The position numbers and the translations under genes were made by a program. This document shows positions 17,087 through 26,092 of a stretch of 64,000 nt of DNA, piece after piece. Source of the DNA: Dyella sp. A6 (GTDB lineage Bacteria > Pseudomonadota > Gammaproteobacteria > Xanthomonadales > Rhodanobacteraceae); the NCBI RefSeq assembly GCF_036320485.1, contig NZ_CP132911.1, forward strand, positions 1,116,001 through 1,180,000, written 5' to 3'. How positions within the stretch are numbered: position 1 is the stretch's first letter; each line of letters begins with the position of its first letter. The notes beneath the pieces are model-generated. The model saw only the letters and a program-made list of their open reading frames with translations, was not told the origin of the DNA and did not search any database.

Positions 17087-17791
17087 TCAGGGGACCGTGG
17101 TCCAGCCCTCGGCCGTACGCAGCTGCAGGGGACGGAAGCGGCGCTTGTAGTCCATCTTGGGGTGGCCGTCGATCCAGAAACCCAGGTACAGCCAGGGCAG
17201 GCTACGACGGCGCGCCAGTTCCACCTGCTGCAGGATCGCGAAGGTGCCGAGCCCGCGCGCGGTCTCGGCCGGATCGAAAAAGGTGTATACCGCCGACACG
17301 CCGTTGGCGCAGACATCGGTGACGGCCACCCCGAGCAGGCGCTCCTCGACGCGCAGCTCGAGGAACAGCGTGGGGCTCCATGGCGCGGTCAGAAAGCGCC
17401 GGAAATCGCTGGCATCGGCCTCGTCCATGCCACCCCCGGCATGGCGGCTCTGCAGGTAGCTGCGATAGAGCGCGTGACGCTCGTGGCTGTAGCTGGGGGT
17501 TACCTCGGTCACCTTCACGTCGGCATTGCGCTTGAGGCAGCGTCGCTGCGAACGGTCGGGCCGGAACCGCTCCACGTCGATGCGACACGGCACGCAGGCG
17601 CGGCAGTGCGGGCAATGGGGGAAGTACAGGTGTCCGCCGGCACGCCGGAAGCCATGTTCGAGCGCCGAGCCGTACAGGCGATCGAGGTGCGGTGCGGCCG
17701 GGTCGAGCACCAGATTCTGCGCCGTGCGGTCGGCGTAGTAGCCGCAGCCGTGCGGCAGGGTCTGGAACATGCGGACGCGGTCGGAGTGCAT
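17087..17791 (-). CDS. bpt: Aspartate/glutamate leucyltransferase (N-end rule)
   Basis: 234 residues. The N-terminal ATE domain has the Cys-rich motif HCPHCRACVPCRIDVERF, and the C-terminal GNAT-like domain contains YTFFDPAETARGLGTFAILQ and LYLGFWIDGHPKMDYK. Bpt moves leucine from Leu-tRNA to proteins with N-terminal Asp or Glu, marking them for ClpAP. It is convergent with the glutamate synthase-like gene. The ORF just upstream (17857-18261) lies on the same strand. Confidence 0.94.
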   Translation of the reverse strand: MHSDRVRMFQTLPHGCGYYADRTAQNLVLDPAAPHLDRLYGSALEHGFRRAGGHLYFPHCPHCRACVPCRIDVERFRPDRSQRRCLKRNADVKVTEVTPSYSHERHALYRSYLQSRHAGGGMDEADASDFRRFLTAPWSPTLFLELRVEERLLGVAVTDVCANGVSAVYTFFDPAETARGLGTFAILQQVELARRRSLPWLYLGFWIDGHPKMDYKRRFRPLQLRTAEGWTTVP

Positions 17792-17856
17792 GCCCTGATT
17801 CTAGGCGCAGGGACCACGTATTCCGCAAGCGCTGCGCACGTGCGGGCGGGGGCTGG

Positions 17857-18261
17857 TCAGAGCATGTGGAGCGACTTCAGCATCGATACGACGAACACCG
17901 CCAGGATGGCAAGCAGCACGATCCGTCGCACCCGCTTTACCGTATGTTCCCGGCGTGCGGTTGGCGACGGGTTGCGCATCGCTTCCAGTTCCTCGGCATG
18001 GCGGGTGACCGGCTCGATGCCCAGCCCACGCAGCAGCGCGCGGGCCCGGGTGTAGTCGTCGGCATGGCAGATCCACACCTGGGCCCAGTTGTCGCGGTCG
18101 TTGTCGGTCCGGTTGCCCCGGCGCGCGTAGCTGAAGCGCTGGTAGGTCGGGCGGTTCCAGTTCGACTGGTTCATGACCTTGGTCTCGATGCCCTCGGAGG
18201 TCATCAGTGCGACCACTCGGTCGATGTTTTCCTGACGTGGAGAGGTGTAGATCTGGCGCAT
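17857..18261 (-). CDS. Hypothetical protein with DUF2007-like N-terminus and C-terminal membrane anchor
   Basis: 134 residues. The first 90 residues (MRQIYTSPRQENIDRVVALM, then WAQVWICHADDYTRARALL) resemble the small signal-transducing-like DUF2007 fold that occurs in Xanthomonadaceae. The C-terminus (about 110-130) is a single transmembrane helix. No catalytic motif is visible. It lies between tesB and bpt on the same strand, possibly in one transcript. Confidence 0.75.
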   Translation of the reverse strand: MRQIYTSPRQENIDRVVALMTSEGIETKVMNQSNWNRPTYQRFSYARRGNRTDNDRDNWAQVWICHADDYTRARALLRGLGIEPVTRHAEELEAMRNPSPTARREHTVKRVRRIVLLAILAVFVVSMLKSLHML

Positions 18262-18277
18262 GCGTCGATTGTACAGC

Positions 18278-19144
18278 TCAGTCCCCGCGCAGGCGGATCA
18301 GCCCTTCCTGGGCGGTGGACGCCACCAGCCGGCCATCACGGCTGAAGATCTGCCCTCGGGCCAGGCCACGACCGCTCTGGGCGGTGGGGCTGTCGAAGGA
18401 ATACAGCAGCCATTCGTCGATGCGGAACGGGCGGTGGAACCACAGTGCGTGGTCCAGGCTGGCCATCTGCACGTTGTGCGTGTAGTACGAAATGCCGTGT
18501 GGCAGCGTTGCCGTGCCGATCAGGTTGAAGTCCGAGGCGTAGGCGAGCAGGGCCTGATGCAGCTCGGGGGCGTCGCCTACCGGTGCAGCAAGGCGAAACC
18601 AGATGTGCTGGTAGGGCGGTCGCTTGACCGGGTTCAGCTTGTCCTGCGGCCAGACGTGGCGGAACTCGATGGGCGAGTCCACGCCCAGCCAGCGCTGCAG
18701 CTTGACCGGAAGCTTGGCCAGCCGCTCGGGCGGTACCGGCAGCATCGGGTCGATGTCTTCCGGTGCGGGCACGTCCGGCATCGAGCTCTGGTGCTCGAAA
18801 CCCTTTTCCGGCACCTGGAAGGAAATCGCTCCGTTGAGGATCGGCTGGCCGTGCTGGATCGCCACCACCCGCCGTGCGGAAAAGCTGCCGCCATCGCGGG
18901 CCCGTTCCACGCTGTAGACGATGGGAGCGTCAATGTCGCCCGCGCGCAGGAAATAGGCGTGCAGCGAATGGGCCACGCGGCCCGGATCGACGGTCTGCTG
19001 CGCCGCCGACAATGCCTGGCCCAGCACCTGTCCACCGAACACGAAGCGGGTGCCGATATCGCGGCTCTGGCCGCGGAACAGGTTGTCCTCCAGCCGCTCG
19101 AGGTGCAGCAGGTCGACCAGTTCGTTGACGTGTTCTTCGCGCAT
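18278..19144 (-). CDS. tesB: Acyl-CoA thioesterase II
   Basis: 288 residues, the usual TesB size. It is a double hot-dog protein: N-terminal motif FVFGGQVLGQALSAAQQTV, HSLHAYFLRAGD, and a second half with YASDFNLIGTATLPHG and SLDHALWFHRPFRIDEWLL, where the Asp, Thr/Ser and Gln catalytic set is expected. It hydrolyses medium to long acyl-CoA to free acid and CoA. AAGGG precedes the ATG at 19144. A long frame continuing upstream through the amidase gene is in another register and is not coding. Confidence 0.95.
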   Translation of the reverse strand: MREEHVNELVDLLHLERLEDNLFRGQSRDIGTRFVFGGQVLGQALSAAQQTVDPGRVAHSLHAYFLRAGDIDAPIVYSVERARDGGSFSARRVVAIQHGQPILNGAISFQVPEKGFEHQSSMPDVPAPEDIDPMLPVPPERLAKLPVKLQRWLGVDSPIEFRHVWPQDKLNPVKRPPYQHIWFRLAAPVGDAPELHQALLAYASDFNLIGTATLPHGISYYTHNVQMASLDHALWFHRPFRIDEWLLYSFDSPTAQSGRGLARGQIFSRDGRLVASTAQEGLIRLRGD

Positions 19145-19245
19145 GGCGTGCCCTTGTTTCGAGATGCGCAGTATACCGGCGGCTGCGGGCGTATCGGCAG
19201 TCGGCCAGCATGCCGGGTGGCTTCGGCCGGACAGCCCGTGACGGG

Positions 19246-19800
19246 TCAGCGAAGGTGCCGCAGGCCGCAGGCGGGCACGATGGCATCCCACGGAAAAAGC
19301 GGGCCGGGGTCGCGCTTGCGTGGCACTGACAGGCCTGCGTCGTCGCTGGCGGCTTCCATGGCGGTGTCCAGCGCCTCGTGGCCCGCGATTTCGCGAAGGT
19401 TCGAGAAACGCTGCCGCAGATCCGCCAGCAGGTCGCGCAAGGCGTCGATCTGTGCAGTCGGGTAGGCCTCGGTCATGGTCTGGTGACGCGAATCGAGCCA
19501 GTGCGGATAACGTCCGCGGTTGACCAGCTCGATACCGATCGAATCCGCGTTGTGGCCGCGCACGTGGTGGGCAACGCGGGTGCCCGGCACATAGCGGTAG
19601 ATCGTGCCGTCGCGGTCGATGTAGTAGTGCCCGCTGTTGCCGGTGCCGCTGTCGTACAGCACCTTTTCGCCATAGCCACGGGCAGTCTCCAGATCGGGCA
19701 GCTCGGTGCAGTGGATCACCACCAGGGTCACCGCCGAGGCGGGGCGTTCGGGCAGCCGGTCGACGTAGGGCAGGGGCTGGTCGTGGATGACGGTCGGCAT
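19246..19800 (-). CDS. N-acetylmuramoyl-L-alanine amidase (Amidase_2, AmpD-like)
   Basis: 184 residues from ATG 19800; an upstream ATG at 19854 has a fair AAGG site, so 202 residues is possible. The Amidase_2 zinc site is visible: His in VVIHCTELPD, GHYYIDRDGTIYRYV, HHVRGHNADSIGIELVN and EIAGHEALD. No signal peptide is clear, which fits a cytoplasmic recycling enzyme like AmpD. It would cleave the amide between N-acetylmuramic acid and L-alanine in muropeptides. Confidence 0.88.
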   Translation of the reverse strand: MPTVIHDQPLPYVDRLPERPASAVTLVVIHCTELPDLETARGYGEKVLYDSGTGNSGHYYIDRDGTIYRYVPGTRVAHHVRGHNADSIGIELVNRGRYPHWLDSRHQTMTEAYPTAQIDALRDLLADLRQRFSNLREIAGHEALDTAMEAASDDAGLSVPRKRDPGPLFPWDAIVPACGLRHLR

Positions 19801-19886
19801 GTGCGGGCCGGATATGGGCGGAATCCGGAGTCTCGCACGGTTGCCGGCTATCATGGGCGCCTTTGCAGTACGTCATGGAGACCGCG

Positions 19887-20414
19887 ATGCGCGGCCGGAT
19901 CATTCTTTCGCACGGCTCGGATTCCAGCCCCGAAGCCACCAAGGTCAGCCTGCTCGCCACGCTGGCCGAGTCGCTGGGCTGGCAGACCTACCGTACCGAC
20001 CATCGCAGCGACGATGCACGCGGTCTGGCCGGTTCGGTTGCGCCGCGGATCGCGCGGCTGCGGGCCTGTATCGAGGATTGCGTGGCGCCGCCGGTGCTCG
20101 TCGGTTCCAGTCTGGGTGCGTTCACGGCCGGGCTGGCCTCGCTGGACGTGCCGGTGGCTGGCCTGTTCCTGCTGGCCACGCCCAGCGGAATCCCGGATTA
20201 CCCGCGGCCATTCGATATGCGCCCGGGCGTGCCCTCATTGCTGATCCACGGCTGGCGCGACCAGGTGTGTCCGCTCGACGGCGTGCGCGCCTATGCCGAG
20301 CGGCATCGCCTGCCGCTGTTGATGCTCGACGACGATCACCGGCTGGCTGCCAGCCTCGACATGATCGCGGCGCAGTTCCGTCACTTCCTCGATACCGTGG
20401 CGGTTGCGTCATGA
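19887..20414 (+). CDS. Small alpha/beta hydrolase
   Basis: 175 residues from ATG 19887 (GGAG 8 bases upstream). A compact alpha/beta hydrolase: N-terminal RIILSHGSDSSP strand, nucleophile elbow VGSSLGAF (Ser), acid in HGWRDQVCPLD and catalytic His in LDDDHRLAAS. Its stop overlaps the rlmKL start by 4 bases, so it is probably co-expressed with the rRNA methyltransferase. The substrate is unknown; it may be an esterase or peptidase-like enzyme. Confidence 0.85.
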   Translation: MRGRIILSHGSDSSPEATKVSLLATLAESLGWQTYRTDHRSDDARGLAGSVAPRIARLRACIEDCVAPPVLVGSSLGAFTAGLASLDVPVAGLFLLATPSGIPDYPRPFDMRPGVPSLLIHGWRDQVCPLDGVRAYAERHRLPLLMLDDDHRLAASLDMIAAQFRHFLDTVAVAS

Positions 20415-22597
20415 CCGACTTCTTTGCCACCTGCCCGAAAGGGCTCGAATACCTGCTGCGCGACGAGCTGACGGCCATCGGCGCCAGCGATGTGCACGAG
20501 GCGCTGGCCGGCGTGCATTTCAGCGGCAACCTGGAAACCGCCTACCGCGCCTGCCTGTGGTCGCGTCTGGCCAGCCGCATCCTGATGCCGTTGGCCGAGT
20601 TCGACGCGGCCGACGACGAGGCTTTGTATGCCGGCGTGCAGGCCATCGACTGGTCACAACACCTGGCGGCACATGCCACGCTGGCAGTAGATGCGCATAC
20701 GGCGCAAAGCAAGCTCGTGCATAGCCAGTTCATCGCCCAGCGGGTGAAGGATGCGGTGGTCGACCAGTTCCGACAGCAGGGTGGGACCCGGCCGGGCGTC
20801 GACACCGACGAGCCCGATGTGCGTATCAACCTGCGCCTGCGTCGTGATCGTGCCACGGTGTCGCTGGATCTCGCCGGTTCGCCGTTGCACCGTCGTGGCT
20901 GGCGCGAGATGCAGGGCGAGGCGCCGCTGAAGGAAAACCTGGCCGCGGCGATCCTGTTGCGTGCGCGCTGGCCGGAGACCTACGTCGCTGGCGGTGCCCT
21001 GCTGGACCCGATGTGCGGTTCCGGCACGCTGCTGATCGAGGGTGCCTGGATGGCTGCCGACGTGGCACCTGGATTGCACCGCGACTATTACGGTTTCCTG
21101 GGTTGGAAGCAGCACGACATCGCGTTGTGGCGCGGGGTGCTGGATGAGGCACGACAGCGTGCCGAGGCCGGCCTGCGTGCGCTCCGGTCCTGCTTCTTCG
21201 GCTCGGATGCCGATGCACGCATGGTGCAGACCGCCAAGCGCAATGCCCAGGCCGCCGGCGTGGCGGGCTTCGTGACGCTGGAGAAGCGCGATGCGGTGCA
21301 TGTCGAGCCACCGCCCGGGGTGACCGCCGGACTGGTGGTGACCAATCCACCGTATGGCGAACGTCTGGGCGACCGTGCGGACATGCCGATGTTGTACCGC
21401 GCACTGGGCGAAGTGCTGCGCGCGCGCTTCACCGGTTGGCGTGCCGCGGTGCTGGCTGGCGACGCCGAACTGGGACGCGCGCTGGCCCTGCGTGCGGACA
21501 AGAAGTACGCGCTCTACAACGGTGCCCTGGAAACGGTGCTGCTTACCTTCGAACTGCATGCGCGCGATGAGAAGCCCCGCGAGGCGAAGCCGCTCTCGCC
21601 TGGCGCGGAAATGCTGAAGAACCGGCTGGAAAAAAATCTTCGGCATTTGCGCAAACGGCTGCAACGCGAAGAGATCCGGTGTTGGCGCGCGTATGACCAG
21701 GACCTTCCCGAATACGCCGTGGCGATCGATGTCTACGGCGATGTGCGGGAGCACGATCACCTGCATATCCAGGAATACCGTGCGCCCGCCGATATTCCTG
21801 TCGATGTTGCCCGCGCACGCCTGCGCGAGATCGTGCGGGTGGCCGGCGAGGTCTTCGGCGTGCCGCGTGACCGCATTGCGCTGAAGACCCGCGAGCGCGG
21901 CAAGGGCGGTTCGAAGTACGGTCGTTTCGACCAGCGCGGCGAATTCGTCGAGGTCGAAGAGGGTGGTTTGACGTTCCTGGTCAACCTGACCGATTACCTC
22001 GATACCGGTCTGTTCCTCGATCACCGTCTGGTGCGTGCCAAGCTGCGTGAACTGGCCGCAGGGCGCCGTTTCCTGAATCTGTTCGCCTACACCGCGACGG
22101 CTAGCGTCTATGCCGCGGCCGGCGGCGCGCGCGATACCACCAGCGTGGATTTGTCGGCGACCTACCTGGACTGGGCCTCGCGCAACCTGGCATTGAACGA
22201 CTTTTCCGGAGCGAAGCACCGCCTGGCACAGGCCGATGCACTGGCTTTCCTGAAGGCCGACCGCTCGCGTTATGGGTTGATCTACGTCGATCCGCCGACG
22301 TTCTCCAATTCCAAGCGTGCTGACGACTTCGACGTGCAACGCGATCACGTGAAACTGCTCGAAGCCTGTGCCGAGCGGCTCACTGATGATGGCGTGATCG
22401 TCTTTTCCAACAACTTCCGCCGCTTCCGTCTCGATGGCGATGCGTTGTCGCAGCATTTCACCATCGAGGACTGGAGCGCTCCCAGTATCCCATTCGACTT
22501 CACTCGCCGTGCCGATATCCATGGTTGCTGGCTGCTCCATCCGCATCGCGCTGATGAAGATGTGAATCCGTGGAGCAGCGCACGCATCAAAAAGTGA
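20411..22597 (+). CDS. rlmL: Bifunctional 23S rRNA methyltransferase RlmKL
   Basis: 728 residues. The N-terminal THUMP region (about 45-160) is followed by an m2G2445 methyltransferase domain with DPMCGSGTLLIEGAW and NPPYGERLG. The C-terminal m7G2069 methyltransferase domain has NLFAYTATASVYAAAGG and YVDPPTFSNSK. The two domains are fused as in E. coli RlmL/RlmK. It acts during 50S assembly. The start ATG overlaps the hydrolase stop; an ORF continuing upstream of it is the hydrolase region read in another frame. Confidence 0.97.
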   Translation: MTDFFATCPKGLEYLLRDELTAIGASDVHEALAGVHFSGNLETAYRACLWSRLASRILMPLAEFDAADDEALYAGVQAIDWSQHLAAHATLAVDAHTAQSKLVHSQFIAQRVKDAVVDQFRQQGGTRPGVDTDEPDVRINLRLRRDRATVSLDLAGSPLHRRGWREMQGEAPLKENLAAAILLRARWPETYVAGGALLDPMCGSGTLLIEGAWMAADVAPGLHRDYYGFLGWKQHDIALWRGVLDEARQRAEAGLRALRSCFFGSDADARMVQTAKRNAQAAGVAGFVTLEKRDAVHVEPPPGVTAGLVVTNPPYGERLGDRADMPMLYRALGEVLRARFTGWRAAVLAGDAELGRALALRADKKYALYNGALETVLLTFELHARDEKPREAKPLSPGAEMLKNRLEKNLRHLRKRLQREEIRCWRAYDQDLPEYAVAIDVYGDVREHDHLHIQEYRAPADIPVDVARARLREIVRVAGEVFGVPRDRIALKTRERGKGGSKYGRFDQRGEFVEVEEGGLTFLVNLTDYLDTGLFLDHRLVRAKLRELAAGRRFLNLFAYTATASVYAAAGGARDTTSVDLSATYLDWASRNLALNDFSGAKHRLAQADALAFLKADRSRYGLIYVDPPTFSNSKRADDFDVQRDHVKLLEACAERLTDDGVIVFSNNFRRFRLDGDALSQHFTIEDWSAPSIPFDFTRRADIHGCWLLHPHRADEDVNPWSSARIKK

Positions 22598-22662
22598 ACC
22601 CTTCAGTTCGGATTAAGTGCCCTGGCGTCAGCATCGATCTTACGAAGAAGCGGAGGTGTGTC

Positions 22663-23106
22663 ATGACCAAGCGATCTCTCAGCAAATGGATGGCGGTCGG
22701 CCTGGGGCTGGCGGCGGCAGTGGCCATGCCGCTGAGCGCGTCGGCGCACGGCTGGGGACATGGTTGGGGGCATGGTGGCGGGTTCCATGGCTATCACGGT
22801 CACTACTACCGTGGTGGGCACTGGGACGGTGGTCGCTGGATCGCGGGTGCGCTGATTACCGGTGCGGTTGTCGGCCTGGTCAACAATGCGTTGAATCCGC
22901 CGGTCGTGTACAGCCAGCCGCCTGTCGTCTATAGCCAGCCGCAAGTGGTCTACGGCCCGCCGACGACTGTGGTCTACGAAGAGGGTCCGCCGGTGGTGTA
23001 CGAAAATGCACCGGTCACCCGTCGCGTGGTCACCACCCGCACCGTGGTGTACGACAACGCGCCACCGACGCGGTATATCCGTGATGACGGGTACGACGGC
23101 AACTGA
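22663..23106 (+). CDS. Exported Gly/His-rich protein with VVY/PP repeats
   Basis: 147 residues from ATG 22663 (GGAGGT upstream). A signal peptide (about 1-29, ending SASAHG) precedes a Gly/His/Tyr stretch with repeated HGWGHG-like units. A glycine-zipper-like hydrophobic segment (ALITGAVVGLVNNAL) follows, then a C-terminal array of PPVVY units (at least six VVY). This low-complexity layout occurs in small envelope proteins of Xanthomonadales. The function is unknown; metal binding by the His stretch or surface adhesion are guesses. A terminator follows. Confidence 0.8.
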   Translation: MTKRSLSKWMAVGLGLAAAVAMPLSASAHGWGHGWGHGGGFHGYHGHYYRGGHWDGGRWIAGALITGAVVGLVNNALNPPVVYSQPPVVYSQPQVVYGPPTTVVYEEGPPVVYENAPVTRRVVTTRTVVYDNAPPTRYIRDDGYDGN

Positions 23107-23130
23107 CACCCGATCGAACGTTTCATGCAA

Positions 23131-23164
23131 ACACAAAGCCCGGCCTTGGCCGGGCTTTGTGTTT
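23131..23164. terminator. Bidirectional terminator between convergent genes
   Basis: A perfect 15-bp stem (arms 23131-23145 and 23148-23162, loop TT) with core AAAGCCCGGCC/GGCCGGGCTTT. T-rich flanks exist on the plus side and A-rich flanks on the minus side. It lies between the plus-strand Gly/His-rich gene and the minus-strand DUF6491-like gene and can serve both. Confidence 0.9.
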
Positions 23165-23199
23165 CTGATCAGCCTGCTTCGAATTCAGTACAAGTCGAC

Positions 23200-23655
23200 T
23201 CAGTTCATGCGGGTTGGCTGGTCGGCACCGCTGCCGTGGCGGACGGCATGCTTGCGCAGGCGATCGAATTCGGCCTTGTCGATTCTGCGGACCGACTGGA
23301 TGGCGCAGGGCGGCTGACTGGACGAGCTTACGGTCTCGCCGACTTCGCCGCAGATTGCGCCGGGACGTACCGCCTCGTTGGCGCGGTTGGAATGGAAGTG
23401 CAGTGACACGGTCGACGGGTATTCCAGCCGGGTGCAGGCATTCTGCAGTTTCACCAGGTAGCGATAAGGACCCGTGCGGGCAATGATCGTGCGTGCATTG
23501 ACGACATGCCACTCGTTGATGCGGTCCGAACGCAGACACGAGGATACCGGACGCATCGGGTGGTAGCGGGTGTCGGTGGCATGGGCGGCCGCTACAGGCG
23601 CGCGTACTGCGAAGGCGACGGCGAGAACGGACAGGACGAGCGTGCTGAGCTTCAT
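23200..23655 (-). CDS. DUF6491-like exported protein
   Basis: 151 residues from ATG 23655 (GGAGAGG upstream). A signal peptide (about 1-24) precedes a segment CLRSDRINEWHVVNARTII and a central YLVKLQNAC, consistent with the DUF6491 family of Xanthomonadales, as far as I can judge. Two or three cysteine pairs could form disulfides in the periplasm. The role is unknown. It converges on the Gly/His-rich gene. Confidence 0.7.
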   Translation of the reverse strand: MKLSTLVLSVLAVAFAVRAPVAAAHATDTRYHPMRPVSSCLRSDRINEWHVVNARTIIARTGPYRYLVKLQNACTRLEYPSTVSLHFHSNRANEAVRPGAICGEVGETVSSSSQPPCAIQSVRRIDKAEFDRLRKHAVRHGSGADQPTRMN

Positions 23656-23827
23656 GGTGATACCTCTCCGACTGAAAGGGGCGTGGCGATGACGGCGAAG
23701 ACTGTGCTTTGCATCGCACATCAGATGATCTGACATCTACGCATCACGCGATCTGAACAGGCGCTGCGGCATCGTATGGGAATACTTCTTCCACGTGCAC
23801 GCCACAAGGCCGCTCCAGCAAAAATCC

Positions 23828-25096
23828 ATGATGGATCCGACTGCGATGAATGTTCTGGTGCGGCAAGGCCATGACGATGCCACGGTCGACCGATTCCATC
23901 GCGTACGCGGACACACACTGGCGCTTTGTGCCGGCCTGCATGCGGAAGACATGCAGGTGCAGTCGATGCCCGACGCGAGTCCGGGGAAGTGGCACCTGGC
24001 CCATACCACCTGGTTCTTCGAGCAGTTCGTGCTCGACCGTGATCCCGCATGGCATCCGCTTCATCCCGAATGGCGCTACCTTTTCAATTCGTATTACCAG
24101 ACGGTCGGGCCGATGCATGCCCGCCCGCAGCGTGGACTGCTGACGCGCCCCACGCTGGCGGAAGTGATCGCGTATCGCCGGCAGGTGGACGAGGCGATCG
24201 ACGAGCGACTGGCGCGCGGCGCTGATCCGGAAATCGCCCGACTGGTCGAGCTGGGCCTGCAGCACGAGCAGCAGCACCAGGAACTGATACTCACCGACAT
24301 CAAGCATGCCTTCTGGTGCAATCCGCTGAAGCCTGCCTACCGTGCCGCGCCGCAGGACACGGCCACGGCCGAGGTCGCATTGCGCTTCATGCCGGGACGC
24401 GAAGGCATCGTCGAGATTGGACATGCGGCCGATCAAGGCTTCGCCTTCGACAACGAGATGCCGCGGCACCGGGTTCTGTTGCAGCCGCATGCGCTGGCCA
24501 ACCGGCTGACCACCAATGCCGAGTACCTCGCCTTCGTGCGCGATGGCGGCTATCGGGATGCGTCGCTGTGGCTGTCCGATGGCTGGGCGACGGTGCAGCG
24601 CGAAGGCTGGGAGCGTCCGTTGTACTGGCAGCCGGATCTGTCCAGCGAATTCACCCTGGCTGGTGTACGCGAGCTTCAGGCATGCGCGCCGGTGTGCCAC
24701 CTGAGTTTCTACGAGGCCGAGGCCTTCGCGCGCTGGGCCGGCGCGCGGTTGCCGACCGAAGCCGAGTGGGAGCACATCGCCGTGGACCTGCCGGTGCAGG
24801 GCAATCTGCAATATGCGGGGCGCCTGCATCCCTCGTCGACGGTCGGCGATGGCTTCATGCAGATCTATGGCGATGTGTGGGAATGGACCTCGTCACCCTA
24901 TGTCGGCTATCCGCGATTCAAGCCGTTGGCCGGTGCGCTCGGCGAATACAACGGCAAGTTCATGTCAGGCCAATGGGTGCTGCGTGGCGGCTCGTGCGCC
25001 ACGCCGGACGACCATATCCGCGCCAGTTACCGCAATTTCTTCCCACCCCATGCACGCTGGCAGTTCGCCGGTATCCGGTTGGGACGTGACCGATAA
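23828..25096 (+). CDS. egtB: Ergothioneine biosynthesis protein EgtB
   Basis: 422 residues from ATG 23828; a GTG at 23795 is the only longer option, and no site has a strong ribosome sequence. The N-terminal DinB-like domain carries the likely iron ligands His56 (KWHLAHT) and His146/His150 (HEQQHQE). The C-terminal FGE-sulfatase domain contains LTTNAEYLAFVRDGGY, RLPTEAEWEH and GDVWEWTSSPY. EgtB uses iron and oxygen to join a sulfur donor to hercynine, giving a sulfoxide. It is followed after 24 bases by egtD, which makes hercynine. Confidence 0.93.
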   Translation: MMDPTAMNVLVRQGHDDATVDRFHRVRGHTLALCAGLHAEDMQVQSMPDASPGKWHLAHTTWFFEQFVLDRDPAWHPLHPEWRYLFNSYYQTVGPMHARPQRGLLTRPTLAEVIAYRRQVDEAIDERLARGADPEIARLVELGLQHEQQHQELILTDIKHAFWCNPLKPAYRAAPQDTATAEVALRFMPGREGIVEIGHAADQGFAFDNEMPRHRVLLQPHALANRLTTNAEYLAFVRDGGYRDASLWLSDGWATVQREGWERPLYWQPDLSSEFTLAGVRELQACAPVCHLSFYEAEAFARWAGARLPTEAEWEHIAVDLPVQGNLQYAGRLHPSSTVGDGFMQIYGDVWEWTSSPYVGYPRFKPLAGALGEYNGKFMSGQWVLRGGSCATPDDHIRASYRNFFPPHARWQFAGIRLGRDR

Positions 25097-25120
25097 ACAG
25101 CATTCTGTGAGTATGAAGAC

Positions 25121-26092
25121 ATGAACGTGCAAGCCTGTGTCCTGCGCGACGACGATCGCCGCCCGCCCGTCAACGAACTGCTGGAAATCGTGCAGCGAGG
25201 CCTGCAAGGACGCATCAAGCGTCTTCCGTCCTGGCTGTTCTACGACGAACGCGGTTCGGCGTTGTTCGAACGTATCTGCGAGCAGCCCGAGTATTACCTC
25301 ACCCGCTGCGAGATAGCCTTGCTGGACACCCATGCAGCGGCCATCGGTGATGTGCTTGGGCCGGATGTGCGACTGGTCGAGTACGGCAGTGGGCATGCGC
25401 ACAAGACGCGCCAGTTGCTCGGTCATCTCGTATCGCCGGTAGCCTGGGTGCCGGTGGAGATCTCGCCCGAACCGTTGCGGCTCAGTGTGCAGCGCATGGC
25501 GGCGAGCTTCCCCGACGTGCCGATGCAACCGTTGTGCGCGGACTTCACCCGGCCGTTGCGATTGCCGGTGGCGCCCCGTGCGACACGACGCACGGTGATC
25601 TATTTTCCCGGCTCCACCATCGGCAATTTCGATCATGCCGATGCGGTGGCACTGCTGCGCAAGATGCGCAGCGAGATGGGCGAAGGTGGCGGCATTCTCA
25701 TCGGGGTGGATCTTAAGAAAGACCCGTCCGCCATCGAGGCGGCCTATAACGACCAGGCTGGTGTCACCGCCGAGTTCACGCTCAACCTGCTGGCAAGGCT
25801 CAACCGTGAGCTGGGCTGCGACTTCGATCTTTCCGCCTTCCGCCATCGGGCCCGTTACAACAGCATGGCCGGGCGCATCGAAACGCACCTGGTCAGCCTG
25901 CGCGAGCAGAGCGTGCAGGTCGGTCGCCGGCAGTTCGCCTTTGCCTGCAACGAAGCGATGCTGGTGGAATACAGCTGCAAATACTCGCGTGAAGATTTCG
26001 CCGCGCTCGCCGCACGAGCTGGCTTGCGGGTAGAGCACATCTGGCTGGATCCCGACGAAAAATTCAGCGTGCAGTACCTGCTGAGATCCTGA
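25121..26092 (+). CDS. egtD: L-histidine N-alpha-methyltransferase EgtD
   Basis: 323 residues, full length. The SAM motif is VEYGSGHAHKTRQLL, with RLPSWLFYDERGSALFERIC near the N-terminus and FPGSTIGNFDHADAVALL in the middle, all family hallmarks. EgtD trimethylates histidine to hercynine, the substrate of EgtB. No egtA, egtC or egtE gene is adjacent, so this is the short two-gene EgtB/EgtD form, in which a common thiol and a general C-S lyase may complete the pathway. Confidence 0.95.
   Translation: MNVQACVLRDDDRRPPVNELLEIVQRGLQGRIKRLPSWLFYDERGSALFERICEQPEYYLTRCEIALLDTHAAAIGDVLGPDVRLVEYGSGHAHKTRQLLGHLVSPVAWVPVEISPEPLRLSVQRMAASFPDVPMQPLCADFTRPLRLPVAPRATRRTVIYFPGSTIGNFDHADAVALLRKMRSEMGEGGGILIGVDLKKDPSAIEAAYNDQAGVTAEFTLNLLARLNRELGCDFDLSAFRHRARYNSMAGRIETHLVSLREQSVQVGRRQFAFACNEAMLVEYSCKYSREDFAALAARAGLRVEHIWLDPDEKFSVQYLLRS

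Noticed and set aside
14107-17316. A 1069-codon open frame on the minus strand across purT and the glutamate synthase-like gene
   Set aside because: It is antisense to two clearly recognised plus-strand genes and has the His/Arg/Gln-rich composition of a high-GC shadow frame.
20654-22546. A 630-codon minus-strand frame inside rlmL
   Set aside because: Antisense to a strongly conserved methyltransferase; no domain pattern visible.
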